Under the pieces are notes generated by a model that saw only the letters and a list, made by a program, of their open reading frames with translations, did no database searches and was not told where the DNA came from. The position numbers were made by a program, and so were the translations under genes. Shown piece after piece: positions 1 to 8,557 of a stretch of DNA of 64,000 nt. This DNA is from JANLSE01 sp038214135. Lineage in GTDB: Bacteria > Chloroflexota > Chloroflexia > Chloroflexales > Roseiflexaceae. Each line of letters opens with the position of its first letter. The first letter of the stretch is position 1. The stretch covers positions 1-64,000 of the forward strand of contig JBBQSD010000013.1 in assembly GCA_038214135.1 (NCBI GenBank), in the 5' to 3' direction.

Positions 1-572
1 ACGGGAATATCCTGGCGATTATAGACGATCCCGATTCGGCGGTGCCCCAGTTCGATCAGATGCTTGGTCGCAGCATATGCCCCGCGATAGCTATCGACGG
101 AGATATAATCGGCATCGATGTCATATTGCAGATCAACCAGCACCAATGGCAATTGGCTTTTAACAAGGTTGCGGGCCTGCTCTAAACTCGGTTCAAGCGG
201 CAATACAAGAATTAATCCATCGATCCGCCGTGAACGTAATAATGCTTCGATTGCCGATGGTTGCTCCAGATTGTCCGTCTGGGCCAGCAACATGAAGCGC
301 CCACGTTCTGCTAACGCCTGGCATGCACCATCGACCATCGGCCCAAAGAATGAATCGCCCGCCCGGTCAACGATCATTCCAACAATATTGGATCGATTCC
401 GTGAGAGACTGACCGCCTGTGCATTTGGATGATAATCCAGATCCGCAATTGCACGCTGCACCTGCTCACGCGTCTCCACTGAGACATCCGGGCTGTTGTT
501 GATCACCCGCGATACCGTTTGATACGAAACACCCGCTCGCCTGGCAACTTCCCGAATTGTGATTCGTCGCAT
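1..572 (-). CDS. LacI-family transcriptional regulator (3' end beyond window)
   Basis: The visible 190 or so residues begin with a classic LacI helix-turn-helix (TIREVARRAGVSYQTVSRVI, about residues 4-23) followed by the hinge and the first half of a periplasmic-binding-protein-like sensor domain (NIVGMIVDRAGDSFFGPM; RIDGLILVLP). Proteins of this family repress sugar-use genes until an effector binds. The ATG at 572 is preceded by GGAGG (581-585), a well-spaced ribosome site. The C-terminal part lies off the left edge, so the effector is not predictable. A perfect dyad and a promoter lie directly upstream, so autoregulation is likely (inference). The nearby glycosidase and rhamnulokinase genes are possible but unproven targets. 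Confidence 0.93.
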   Translation of the reverse strand, partial: MRRITIREVARRAGVSYQTVSRVINNSPDVSVETREQVQRAIADLDYHPNAQAVSLSRNRSNIVGMIVDRAGDSFFGPMVDGACQALAERGRFMLLAQTDNLEQPSAIEALLRSRRIDGLILVLPLEPSLEQARNLVKSQLPLVLVDLQYDIDADYISVDSYRGAYAATKHLIELGHRRIGIVYNRQDIP

Positions 573-639
573 AGCAAAAGCCTCCGACGGCACTGTCGGG
601 AATAATGAGCATAGCTGCTACAATATGAAATTGGAAGTT

Positions 640-655
640 TTGTGACCGGTCACAA
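640..655. promoter_or_regulatory. Perfect 16-bp dyad, probable LacI-family operator
   Basis: The sequence TTGTGACCGGTCACAA is a perfect palindrome with a central CG step, as is usual for LacI/PurR-family operators. It abuts the -10 box of the minus-strand promoter at 655-682 and would cover the transcription start of the LacI gene. It may also control the plus-strand lipoprotein gene starting at 729. Operator function is inferred. Confidence 0.7.
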
Positions 656-682
656 GTATAACATAGCCCTAACATGTGTCAA
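655..682 (-). promoter_or_regulatory. Sigma-70-type promoter of the LacI-family gene
   Basis: On the minus strand TTGACA (677-682) is followed after 16 bases by TATACT (655-660). A TG lies one base before the -10 (extended -10). The predicted start falls inside the dyad at 640-655, which fits repression by steric block. Confidence 0.7.
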
Positions 683-728
683 GTTTGTGTTATATCGCAC
701 AATTTGACGGCTAGGCTACAATACGTTC

Positions 729-1073
729 ATGCATATTTCGCGTTCAAGATGGGTGATTGGCGCGGCATTATTTGCGATAATAGTGCTAGTCATGTCGTGT
801 GGCCTGGCCGGTTCTGGCATTCGGCGTGGCAGCCTGCCACCGGTTGAGGTCACTGTTGGCATGGATGGCCTGCGCTTCATTACCGTTGTCACCGACGATG
901 CGAATTGTTGGCGGCCGATTCATTATTCAGATGGAGCGTTGTGCTCAACGGGCTCATTGCTGAGCATGGATCGCTACTATATTGGCTGGTTGGAACTCCC
1001 AAATCTCGAAGCAGCGCCTCAGCGCACACGCCCACACTATCAGCGTTTGTTTACGATTCGTTTGCCATCCTAG
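729..1073 (+). CDS. Small predicted lipoprotein, unknown function
   Basis: A 114-residue protein with a basic N-terminus, a hydrophobic stretch (about 9-22) and a lipobox-like V-M-S-C ending at Cys24, so it is probably exported and lipid-anchored. The remaining 90 residues have no domain I recognise. A TACAAT hexamer (717-722) lies exactly six bases before the ATG and there is no Shine-Dalgarno sequence, which would suit a leaderless message. The 3' end overlaps the convergent glycosidase-like gene by 23 bases. The hydrophobic leader makes it more likely real than a chance reading frame, but homologues are needed for certainty. Confidence 0.55.
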   Translation: MHISRSRWVIGAALFAIIVLVMSCGLAGSGIRRGSLPPVEVTVGMDGLRFITVVTDDANCWRPIHYSDGALCSTGSLLSMDRYYIGWLELPNLEAAPQRTRPHYQRLFTIRLPS

Positions 1074-2388
1074 CGGCGCGTCGTTTGCGTCGAATCAGGG
1101 CAGCGGCACCAGCCAGCGCCGCTGCGCCAACCAACCCACCAAGCCCCAATGCATATGCCATATTGTTCGATGGTTGCCCCGGTATAAGAACCAGCGTTGT
1201 TGAGTAGGGCGGTAAATCGAGCATCACATGATCGCCTGGCCCATTATATGCCACTGGTATGCCATCGATGCCAGATGCCTGGCGTAGCAGTTGTGGTGGC
1301 CCGCTGATCTGGAAGTTTTGTAGATCGAGTGCGGCACGGTATGTGATCGCTGGATCTTTATTGATCAGCATCAGGCTCAGTGTGCCATCATCGCGTAGGG
1401 CCGCATAGATTGGCAGAAGCGACTGATCGCTGGCGGCCTGGATGACATGGCTGCCGAATGAGCTGAACATGCGGAATGTATGATGAACTGGCCGAATGCC
1501 ACCACGCCGATCCCAGACTCCATGAAAATTGAGGCCCCATAGTGTGAAATAGGCTGCCAGATCGATCTTGTTGCTGATCAAATGCCCAAGCATATCGGCG
1601 GTCCATAATGCGGCTGGTAGTGTTGTTAGATTGCGCGAATTATTGGTTTCGTATGAGGCACCATACTCAGAAATAAGCAGTGGAATAGTGCGATCACGGC
1701 CAAGCGGGTTGATCTGCGAGTCGCTCCACCATCTGCGAACCTGTGCGACCTGCTGATCAAATGTTGCCGTTGAGCCAAGCAGATCGGCCTCGCTGGTACG
1801 CCCATTACCGCCATAGAAATGCCAACTCAGCCCATCAATGATATCGCCACAGGCACTGATGAATGGCGGCATCCAGTCATTCAGTTTATTACTCAGCACC
1901 GGCCCGAAGATCTTGATCGATGGATCGACACGCTTCATGGCCTGTGCATATTCGCGAAAGCGTTCGGCATACCAGGCAGGGCTAAAATCTGGTTCGCCAG
2001 CTCTGCGCCCATAGATATCCGGCTCATTGCCGATCTCCCAGTAGCGAGCGGCATAGCGGCGTTGCTGGTTCATATAGCCAACATTCGCAGCGGCCCGTTC
2101 GGGGGTGCCACCGCGCAAGCGCACCTCGACAACTAGTTCTGCACTGGTGCCCTTGGCAACTATGCCGGATTCGTCGATCAATTGCTGCGACAGCTCGTTT
2201 TCATCGCCAGTTCGCCCAGGCGGGAAGCGCAGCAGATCCAGCCCAATCGCCTGATATTCAGGAAAGAAGGCCGCATCCGAGCGAGTGCCCCAGAAATTAA
2301 AGCCGCGCAATCCCTTCGGAATCCGCCAGATCTCACGCCCAGCATCAACGCTGATGGTAGCAGATTGGGGTTGTTGTTCGCGCATCAT
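1051..2388 (-). CDS. Glycoside hydrolase-like (clan A type) protein with C-terminal membrane anchor
   Basis: 445 residues. WEIGNEPD (Glu122 as likely acid/base) and LLISEYG (Glu241 as likely nucleophile) match the two catalytic strands of clan GH-A (beta/alpha)8 glycosidases such as the GH39/GH51/GH5 groups. The exact family and substrate cannot be told by eye. A beta-rich tail follows, then a hydrophobic segment (about 411-436) and a basic end (RRKRR), so the protein is probably tail-anchored. No signal peptide is seen, and an in-frame TAA two codons before the ATG rules out a longer N-terminus. An AAGGA lies immediately before the tandem ATG-ATG. A repeat element (2394-2513) sits directly upstream. 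Confidence 0.75.
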   Translation of the reverse strand: MMREQQPQSATISVDAGREIWRIPKGLRGFNFWGTRSDAAFFPEYQAIGLDLLRFPPGRTGDENELSQQLIDESGIVAKGTSAELVVEVRLRGGTPERAAANVGYMNQQRRYAARYWEIGNEPDIYGRRAGEPDFSPAWYAERFREYAQAMKRVDPSIKIFGPVLSNKLNDWMPPFISACGDIIDGLSWHFYGGNGRTSEADLLGSTATFDQQVAQVRRWWSDSQINPLGRDRTIPLLISEYGASYETNNSRNLTTLPAALWTADMLGHLISNKIDLAAYFTLWGLNFHGVWDRRGGIRPVHHTFRMFSSFGSHVIQAASDQSLLPIYAALRDDGTLSLMLINKDPAITYRAALDLQNFQISGPPQLLRQASGIDGIPVAYNGPGDHVMLDLPPYSTTLVLIPGQPSNNMAYALGLGGLVGAAALAGAAALIRRKRRAARMANES

Positions 2389-2393
2389 TCCTT

Positions 2394-2513
2394 AGCTTTC
2401 AGCATTCAGCACTCAGCTTTCAGGTCTCTCACGATTGGAATTTGGATGAACAACAGCCATTGTAGTGCCGGTAAGACTTTCCATCTGCGCCAAAAAGCTG
2501 ATAGCTGATGGCT
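2394..2513 (-). repeat. ~125-bp gene-leader repeat, copy 1
   Basis: Read on the minus strand it runs from heptamer-like AGCTATCAGCT through the conserved block AGCTTTTTGGYGCAGATG to a second heptamer array related to AGAGCTG. It ends only a few bases before the glycosidase-like ATG. Its 5' edge overlaps the stop codon of the alkyltransferase-like gene. The core (a block reading TTGTTCATCCAAA) is shared with copy 2 at 4114-4240 and differs from copies 3 and 4. The two end arrays are roughly inverted and could pair as a long stem. Confidence 0.8.
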
Positions 2514-2820
2514 ATAGTTCAGGTTCCCACAAAAACTGCTTCAGATCAATAGACCCTGGCTCGCTGAATACGATGCCCTCCTCTTCGAGCAGCGCACGCT
2601 GTAACTCGCCATGAAATGGATTACTGATCCGGCCAGATGCGTTGACGACCCGCCACCATGGAATGCTGCGGGCTTCTGCTGCACTCAGCCCTGCCAACGC
2701 CCACCCGACACCCCTGGCACCGCGTGGTACTGGTGTGATCGCCGCAATCCGCCCATAGGTTGAAACTCTGCCAGGCGGGATCTGCAACACAATCTGGTAG
2801 ACATCATCGTAGTAGCTCAT
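2512..2820 (-). CDS. atl: Alkyltransferase-like protein (MGMT fold without active-site Cys)
   Basis: 102 residues matching the C-terminal DNA-binding domain of O6-alkylguanine-DNA alkyltransferases (YQIVLQIPPGRVSTYGRIAA; RGVGWALAG; IPWWRVVNASGRI). In true alkyltransferases the motif is PCHRV. Here the Cys is Trp55 and the His is Trp56, the hallmark of ATL proteins (eAtl/Atl1). These bind bulky O6-alkylguanine, flip it out and pass the lesion to nucleotide excision repair. The length is normal for an ATL. It is probably cotranscribed with the glycosidase-like gene downstream, across repeat copy 1. Confidence 0.93.
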   Translation of the reverse strand: MSYYDDVYQIVLQIPPGRVSTYGRIAAITPVPRGARGVGWALAGLSAAEARSIPWWRVVNASGRISNPFHGELQRALLEEEGIVFSEPGSIDLKQFLWEPEL

Positions 2821-3123
<303 letters not shown>

Positions 3124-4065
3124 CTATTGCCGCGCCAACTGTACCACCGAATCCGCGCAGCCCCACGAGAGCGTTACACCAGCGCCACCATGGCCATAGT
3201 TATGAATCAGCCGTTTGTTGTTGGCCAGATGTTCGAGTTCAAGCCGAATATGTGGCCGACCAGGGCGCAAACCAACGCGATGTTCCAGAATCTTGGCCTC
3301 GGCTAAGCGCGGTTCGAGTGCGATGCAGCGTTGCAGGATCGCCTGGGCTGTTGGTGGATCTGGAATAATGTTCTCATCGCCCTCCTGGGCTGTGCCGCCA
3401 AGAATGATATCATTGGCGCGTGGAACAATATAGGTAACACCGCCTGGCCCATAGTCATCGAAGATAAAGCGATCCAACCCAACCTGTTCGACACGCACGA
3501 TCTGGCCACGTATCGCAATCAGGCTGCTATCGCCAACAAGTTTGCGGGCACCAAGGCCGGCACAATCGACGACAAGATCCGTTTCGGCTAGGGCTTGATC
3601 GATGCTATGCAGTACACGTTGTTCGATCTGGCCGCCGAGAGCAGTAAAACAGCGCATGAGGTAGGTCAGATGTATTGGCATTTCGATCACAGGCGCACTG
3701 AAGATGAAGCCGGTGGCAAAGCCAGGCGGCATATCGGCGCTTGTCGCTCGGCGGAAATCTGGAACGGCTGTTTTCCACCAGGGATCAGGAACTGGCTCAT
3801 GAAAGAGTTCGATGCCCGTTCGCATGATGACGCCACTTTCGGGTATATCGATCAGGCGTACCTGCTCGGCATAGGCTACTTTGCTCCAGGCCAATACAAG
3901 ATCCTCGGGATAGGCTTTGTATGGATACCAGACGGCAGCCGCAACATTTGAGGTCGTATTCGGTGGCAGATCGCTGGCGATAATTCGGGCGTTATAGCCA
4001 GCCTCAAGCAGGCGAATACCAGTGCTGAGGCCAGAGACGCCACAGCCAATAATCAGAACATCCAC
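3124..4065 (-). CDS. D-amino-acid oxidase family FAD enzyme
   Basis: 313 residues. The N-terminal dinucleotide-binding motif IIGCGVSGLSTGIRLLEAG (about 5-23), the TSNVAAAVWYPY stretch, VDCAGLGAR, and the C-terminal HNYGHGGAGVTLSWG are characteristic of D-amino-acid/D-aspartate oxidases. These use FAD to oxidise a D-amino acid to imino acid with formation of H2O2. The usual length is 320-350, so this is a compact member. AAGGAG precedes the ATG at 4065. Substrate preference (neutral or acidic) is not evident. It is divergent from rhaB, with a TATAAT box and repeat copy 2 between them. Confidence 0.92.
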   Translation of the reverse strand: MDVLIIGCGVSGLSTGIRLLEAGYNARIIASDLPPNTTSNVAAAVWYPYKAYPEDLVLAWSKVAYAEQVRLIDIPESGVIMRTGIELFHEPVPDPWWKTAVPDFRRATSADMPPGFATGFIFSAPVIEMPIHLTYLMRCFTALGGQIEQRVLHSIDQALAETDLVVDCAGLGARKLVGDSSLIAIRGQIVRVEQVGLDRFIFDDYGPGGVTYIVPRANDIILGGTAQEGDENIIPDPPTAQAILQRCIALEPRLAEAKILEHRVGLRPGRPHIRLELEHLANNKRLIHNYGHGGAGVTLSWGCADSVVQLARQ

Positions 4066-4094
4066 AGTGCTGCTCCTTGGGGCGATAAATTCGT

Positions 4095-4100
4095 TATAAT
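4095..4100 (+). promoter_or_regulatory. Probable -10 box for rhaB
   Basis: TATAAT with no good -35. Transcription would begin near 4107, just before repeat element copy 2 (4114-4240), so the element would form the 5' leader of the rhamnulokinase message. Confidence 0.5.
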
Positions 4101-4113
4101 CGTACCACGAGTG

Positions 4114-4240
4114 AGCCGTCAGCTGTCAGCCGTCAGCTTTTTGGTGCAGATGAACGTTCTTGCTATTACTGCAATGGCTGTTGTTCATCCAAACTTTCAT
4201 CGTGAGAGAGCTGAGAGCTGAGAGCTGAAAGCTGAGAGCT
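4114..4240 (+). repeat. ~125-bp gene-leader repeat, copy 2
   Basis: The left end (AGCCGTCAGCTGTCAGCCGT) and right end (GAGAGCTGAGAGCTGAAAGC) are heptamer arrays in opposite orientation. Between them lie the conserved AGCTTTTTGGTGCAGATG and the core shared with copy 1. GATGAAC and GTTCATC inside can pair. The element ends 21 bases before the rhamnulokinase ATG. Confidence 0.85.
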
Positions 4241-4261
4241 AAAGAAGAAGTGAGGCCAACG

Positions 4262-5743
4262 ATGTCTGATACTGCACAATTTCTCGCCTTCGATTTGGGC
4301 GCATCGGGTGGAAGGGCGCTGCTTGGCCGTTGGGATGGCACTCGCCTGGACATGGAAGAGATCCATCGCTTTGAGAATGGCCCAATTGATGTGATCGGTA
4401 ATCTGCATTGGGATGCGTTGCGGTTATGGGCCGAGATCAAGGCCGGGTTGGCCCGCTATGCTGCATTGCATACTACGCCGCTGGTAAGCATTGGGATCGA
4501 TACATGGGCTGTGGATTATGCGCTGCTGGATGCTAAGGGCCGCATGCTCGGCAACCCCTATAATTACCGCGATCCCCGCACGAATGGTATGGTCGATCTT
4601 GTGTGTGCCAAGGTACCGCGCGCGGAAATCTTTGCCGAGACGGGTATTCAGTTTATGCAGATCAATACGATCTATCAACTGGCGAGCATGGTTCAGATTG
4701 GCGATCCGCAGCTTGCTGCTGCCGAGACATTGTTGATGATGCCAGATCTGTTTCACTACTGGCTTACTGGCCGCCGGGCTGCTGAGTATACCAATGCGAC
4801 AAGCACGCAGTTGTTCTCGTGCCATCATCGGCGCTGGGCAACCGAGCTTGCCGAACGGATCGGTATTCCATCACGCCTGCTGCCCGAAGTCGTTGGCCCA
4901 GGAACGCTACTTGGCCCATTATTGGCCTCGATTGTTGCCGAGACGGGTCTGCGCAACACGCCTGCGGTGATTGTGCCAGCGACCCACGATACGGCCAGTG
5001 CTGTTGCCGCTGTGCCCGATCTGGATGCCAGCAGTGCTTATATTAGTAGCGGCACCTGGAGCCTGATGGGTGTGGAAGTTCCTGAGCCTATTGTCAGCGC
5101 TCGGGCGCTAGCACTCAATTTCACCAATGAGGGCGGGGTTGGCGGCATGATTCGGCTGTTGAAGAATATCAATGGGCTGTGGTTGTTGCAGGAATGCCGC
5201 CGACAGTGGCGGCGTGAGGGGCACGATTATTCCTGGGATTCCATGTTGGCGCAGGCAGAACAAGCAACGCCACTGCGTAGTTTCATTGATCCAGATGCGC
5301 CCGAGTTCATGCGCCCCGGCGATTTGCCTGGTGCTATGCGTGATTTCTGCCGAACAACCGGCCAGCCAATACCGGATGATGTTGGCGCACTTGTACGCTG
5401 CTGCCTGGAAAGCCTGGCCCTGAAATATCGCTGGGTGCTGGCCGCCATTCAGGAACTCACCGGCCAGGCGATCACGACCATCCGGGTTGTTGGTGGCGGC
5501 AGCCGCAACCGCCAACTGTGCCAGATGACCGCCGATGCCTGTGGCCGTGTAGTTGTGGCCGGGCCGGTGGAAGCAACGGCATTGGGTAATATCATGGTTC
5601 AGGCGATTGCCGCCGGGATGCTGCCGGATATTGCCGCTGGTCGGCGGGCGCTGGCTCAATCACTGACATTGGAACACTACCAGCCACACCATAATGCCGA
5701 TTGGGATGCGGCATATGTGCGGTTTATGAGGGTGCTGGTGTAG
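4262..5743 (+). CDS. rhaB: Rhamnulokinase
   Basis: 493 residues of the FGGY carbohydrate kinase family, phosphorylating L-rhamnulose at O1 in L-rhamnose catabolism. It shows the N-terminal phosphate-1 motif (FLAFDLGASGGRALLGRWDG), GIDTWAVDYALLD, the middle YISSGTWSLMG and the C-terminal adenosine motif (VVGGGSRNRQLCQMTADACG). YISSGTWSLMG is typical of RhaB rather than other FGGY kinases. The ATG at 4262 is chosen over an upstream GTG at 4250 because GAGG (4252-4255) is correctly spaced to it. No rhamnose isomerase or aldolase is adjacent, so the rest of the pathway must lie elsewhere. Confidence 0.95.
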   Translation: MSDTAQFLAFDLGASGGRALLGRWDGTRLDMEEIHRFENGPIDVIGNLHWDALRLWAEIKAGLARYAALHTTPLVSIGIDTWAVDYALLDAKGRMLGNPYNYRDPRTNGMVDLVCAKVPRAEIFAETGIQFMQINTIYQLASMVQIGDPQLAAAETLLMMPDLFHYWLTGRRAAEYTNATSTQLFSCHHRRWATELAERIGIPSRLLPEVVGPGTLLGPLLASIVAETGLRNTPAVIVPATHDTASAVAAVPDLDASSAYISSGTWSLMGVEVPEPIVSARALALNFTNEGGVGGMIRLLKNINGLWLLQECRRQWRREGHDYSWDSMLAQAEQATPLRSFIDPDAPEFMRPGDLPGAMRDFCRTTGQPIPDDVGALVRCCLESLALKYRWVLAAIQELTGQAITTIRVVGGGSRNRQLCQMTADACGRVVVAGPVEATALGNIMVQAIAAGMLPDIAAGRRALAQSLTLEHYQPHHNADWDAAYVRFMRVLV

Positions 5744-5746
5744 CCG

Positions 5747-5755
5747 TGGTATAAT
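5747..5755 (+). promoter_or_regulatory. Extended -10 promoter for the complex I-like cluster
   Basis: TGG-TATAAT is an extended -10 (TGn) without a recognisable -35, directly after the rhaB stop. It predicts a start near 5762, about 25 bases before the chosen GTG at 5787. Confidence 0.55.
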
Positions 5756-5786
5756 GCGCCTCCTAGTGATCTCTTCTGGAGGTTGT

Positions 5787-6866
5787 GTGAGTTATACCCT
5801 GGCGCTCGGTCCATCGCATCCAGCCTGGCGCGGCCCACAACGGTTTGTCCTGACGGTCAATGGCGAGCGGACGACCGATATTGAGTTCTCCACCGATCAT
5901 CAGATGCAGGGTTGGGCAGAGCGCCTCCCACGCTTGGCTTTTTCCGAAGCCCTTCACCGTGCTGCACGGATCTGCACAAGTAGTTCGATTGCCCATGCGC
6001 TTGCGCTGTGTAGCGCGATCGAGCAACTGTGTGGGCTTGAGGTTGGCCAACGCGCCATGGCATTGCGTGGCTGTGCTGCTGAACTGGAACGGCTGGCAGC
6101 GCATCTGGAAGCGGCGCAACGGGTGATCTGGGCACTTGGTGTGGAGCCAGTCGCAGAGACTCTGGCGAACATGGCGGTTGCAGCCCGTCAGGCGCTGGCA
6201 GTGCTGGCTGGCAACCCGGAAGCGCCCGATCTGCTGACGCCCGGTGGCGTATTGCATGATCTGACACAAGCTGATCGGAATATGCTCTTGACGACACTGC
6301 CCAAGCTGAATCGGGTGCTGTACCAGACGATTGAGCGCCTGATCGATAGCAGCCCGATACTGCGGCGAACCGTCGATATCGGAACACTACCACGTTCTGC
6401 GGCAGAGCAATTTGGTGTTCGCGGCCCACTTGCACGGGCCTCTGGTATTGCCCGCGATGTTCGCGTTGATCAGCCATATGGTATCTACCGAGAACTGCCG
6501 GTGCGGGCCATAACGCAGGATGGTGGCGATCTGTATGCGCGCCTGATGGTGCTGCTGCTGGAAGCCTACGAGAGCCTGAAACTGGCAGAACAGATGCTAC
6601 GAGAACTGCCGGATGCCGATCCACCGCAGAAGCATGATCTTGCGGAAGCTGGCCCTGGAATCGCTCAGGCAGAGGTCGAAGGTCCGCATGGGCCGCTGCG
6701 CTATAGTATCGAAGGCGCTGGGGATCGGCTGAAACGTGTTATGATTCAAACCCCAAGGCAGCTCGACCGCCTGATGATCCGAACGTTGCTTTCTGGGGCA
6801 CTGATTGATAATACAGTTGCGATTATTGCCTCAGCGGATCACTGCCCATATTGTGCTGAGTTATAG
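5787..6866 (+). CDS. NuoD/HyfG-like large-subunit homologue with degenerate Ni ligands
   Basis: About 359 residues related to the 49-kDa subunit of complex I and the large subunit of group 4 [NiFe] hydrogenases: ALGPSHPAWRGPQRFVLTVNGE at the start, then SIAHALALCSAIEQLCGLE and ELERLAAHL. In hydrogenases the first ligand motif is RxCGxC. Here it is R-I-C63-T-S-S66, so the second Cys is lost. The C-terminal DPCxxC is D-H-C353-P-Y-C356, with both Cys kept. The N-terminal NuoC-like domain of HycE/HyfG is absent. The GTG at 5787 is chosen because GGAGG (5778-5782) precedes it; an ATG at 5754 lies inside the promoter. Probably not a working hydrogenase, more like an Ehr-type subunit (inference). 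Confidence 0.8.
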   Translation: MSYTLALGPSHPAWRGPQRFVLTVNGERTTDIEFSTDHQMQGWAERLPRLAFSEALHRAARICTSSSIAHALALCSAIEQLCGLEVGQRAMALRGCAAELERLAAHLEAAQRVIWALGVEPVAETLANMAVAARQALAVLAGNPEAPDLLTPGGVLHDLTQADRNMLLTTLPKLNRVLYQTIERLIDSSPILRRTVDIGTLPRSAAEQFGVRGPLARASGIARDVRVDQPYGIYRELPVRAITQDGGDLYARLMVLLLEAYESLKLAEQMLRELPDADPPQKHDLAEAGPGIAQAEVEGPHGPLRYSIEGAGDRLKRVMIQTPRQLDRLMIRTLLSGALIDNTVAIIASADHCPYCAEL

Positions 6867-6889
6867 CACGGCAATAGGATTGCCATAGG

Positions 6890-8557
6890 ATGCTGCTTGC
6901 ACTCGCCTTCATGTTGCCTCCCGTTGCCGTGCTGGCCTGCCTGGGCCTGAATCGGTTCATCTCCACTCGCTGGTGTGCGTTTGGTACGGCTCTTGGGCTT
7001 GCGTTCGCCGCCGCATGCCTGGTTGGTGTACGCATTAGTGGCCAATCAATGGCGCTGATTGATCTGCCTTTGTTTGAACTCACCGAACGTGCCATCCATC
7101 TGTCGCTGCGCCTCGATCCGATCAACTGGCCGATTACAATAGTTATTCTAGCGGGCGGTGCGTTGATGGTGGCAGCACTCGGTTTTGCGCTGCCAGCCGA
7201 TCTACGTGGATTTAGTGGCCTTCCAGCAACACTCGCGCTGGTGGTGGTGACAACACTGTTGAGTATGGCAACGACTGATCCAATCCTCCGACCGGTGGCC
7301 TGGATGATGGCGGTGTTTGCATCGGCAACGGCATTGCGGGCGAGTGGGGCACTCGCCGATTCGGATGCACCGCTGATTGTCGCTCTGGCTGGTGTTGTCG
7401 CCACAATGCTGCTGTTGGCGACCGGGCTATTGATCACATCTGGGGTTCCCCTTTCTACAATGGCCCTGTTGTGCCTCACGATTGCCTGCCTGCTGCTGCT
7501 TGGGTGTGCGCCATTTAACGCAGTTGCTGGTGCGATGAGCGAAGCACCAGCCGGAATTGGTGGTGCGTTGTTGGCGCTCGGGCTACCGCTTGTTGGCGGT
7601 CAGACACTCCTGACGATGATGACGGAGGTCGGATTCCCAGCTCCCTGGCGCACCGCGCTGATGCTGATTGGCTTGCTCTCGGTGCTGGCCTGTGGTGCCG
7701 GTGCTATTGGCGCGCGCCAGGCACGCCGCTTACTTGCGTGGCAGCATGGTGCCCAGTTGGGCGTCTTTCTGGTTGCGCTTGGCACAGGTGGCCCAGCGGC
7801 AGGGGTGTTATTCTGTACCACATGTACAACGCTGGCGGCTGCACTGGCAATTGCCCTATTGGAGCGCCGTACCGGTACCGATGATCTGGGCATTGCGGTG
7901 CTATCAGAACCACTGCCAATCCCTGGGCTAGCACTGCTGATTGCAGGAGCGACGGCGGTTGGTCTACCTGGAACTGGTGGGTTTTGGATGCGCACTCAGA
8001 TCGTTGCGTTGCTGGTACAGCAGGGATCTTCCTGGGTTGTTGGCGTGCTGCTGGTGGGCGCGATGCTGCTGGGGTTGAGCTATCTGGCACCACTGGCGAT
8101 CTTCTGGCGCGCTCGGCCAGTTGGCCAACCAGAAGCGCTGCCGTTTCGCACTGCGCTCATCCTTCCTGCTATCGCCGTGCTTCCGCTGCTGGCCCTTGGT
8201 GTTGCACCACAGCTGATCGGCACAGCATTGCTCCGCCCCAGCCCGATTTCGATGCTGGCTGCTGCTGGCGCAATTGTTGTGCTGATCGCCCTCCCGCTGC
8301 TTGTGCAACGGTTCTCGGATCACACACCAGCAAACCCCGATGAACACGCGGGAAGTGCCGCACTGCCATATGCTCTGGCCGAAAGCCTGGGTGGGTTGGC
8401 GTGGCTGGCGACACCAACAGCAGCGTTGAACATGGGTTGGGAGGCTCTATTGCAGGGCAGCCAACTACTCACGCGCCTACTGGCGCAGGTTGAGGAACGC
8501 TACTACCTGGCTGGCCTAACGATAGCATTGATTATTGTTGTGCTGGTGTTCATATGA
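6890..8557 (+). CDS. NuoL/M/N- or HyfB-like antiporter-type membrane subunit
   Basis: 555 residues, about 14 membrane helices. Around residues 205-240 the order APFNAVAGAMSEAPAGIGGALL...VGGQTLL parallels the PFHxWLPDAMxAPTPVSALLH...VKAG block of complex I pump subunits. Around 357 GLPGTGGFW parallels GLPPLSGFxxK. By this alignment the pump lysine after the first block is Gly and the later one is Arg. The family normally moves H+ or Na+ across the membrane. Here conduction looks impaired or different (inference). The stop overlaps the next gene's ATG (8554), indicating coupled translation. Confidence 0.75.
   Translation: MLLALAFMLPPVAVLACLGLNRFISTRWCAFGTALGLAFAAACLVGVRISGQSMALIDLPLFELTERAIHLSLRLDPINWPITIVILAGGALMVAALGFALPADLRGFSGLPATLALVVVTTLLSMATTDPILRPVAWMMAVFASATALRASGALADSDAPLIVALAGVVATMLLLATGLLITSGVPLSTMALLCLTIACLLLLGCAPFNAVAGAMSEAPAGIGGALLALGLPLVGGQTLLTMMTEVGFPAPWRTALMLIGLLSVLACGAGAIGARQARRLLAWQHGAQLGVFLVALGTGGPAAGVLFCTTCTTLAAALAIALLERRTGTDDLGIAVLSEPLPIPGLALLIAGATAVGLPGTGGFWMRTQIVALLVQQGSSWVVGVLLVGAMLLGLSYLAPLAIFWRARPVGQPEALPFRTALILPAIAVLPLLALGVAPQLIGTALLRPSPISMLAAAGAIVVLIALPLLVQRFSDHTPANPDEHAGSAALPYALAESLGGLAWLATPTAALNMGWEALLQGSQLLTRLLAQVEERYYLAGLTIALIIVVLVFI

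Noticed and set aside
2182..2508. Reading frames in leader copies 1 and 2 ending in a similar peptide (MNNSHCS...QKAD)
   Set aside because: The likeness follows from the repeat DNA itself. The frames run antisense to the gene start and the matching frames in copies 3 and 4 give a different peptide, so coding is unlikely.
5857..6624. 255-codon minus-strand frame opposite the NuoD-like gene
   Set aside because: Shadow frame in a well-matched gene; composition rich in Ser, Arg, Pro and His, no motif.
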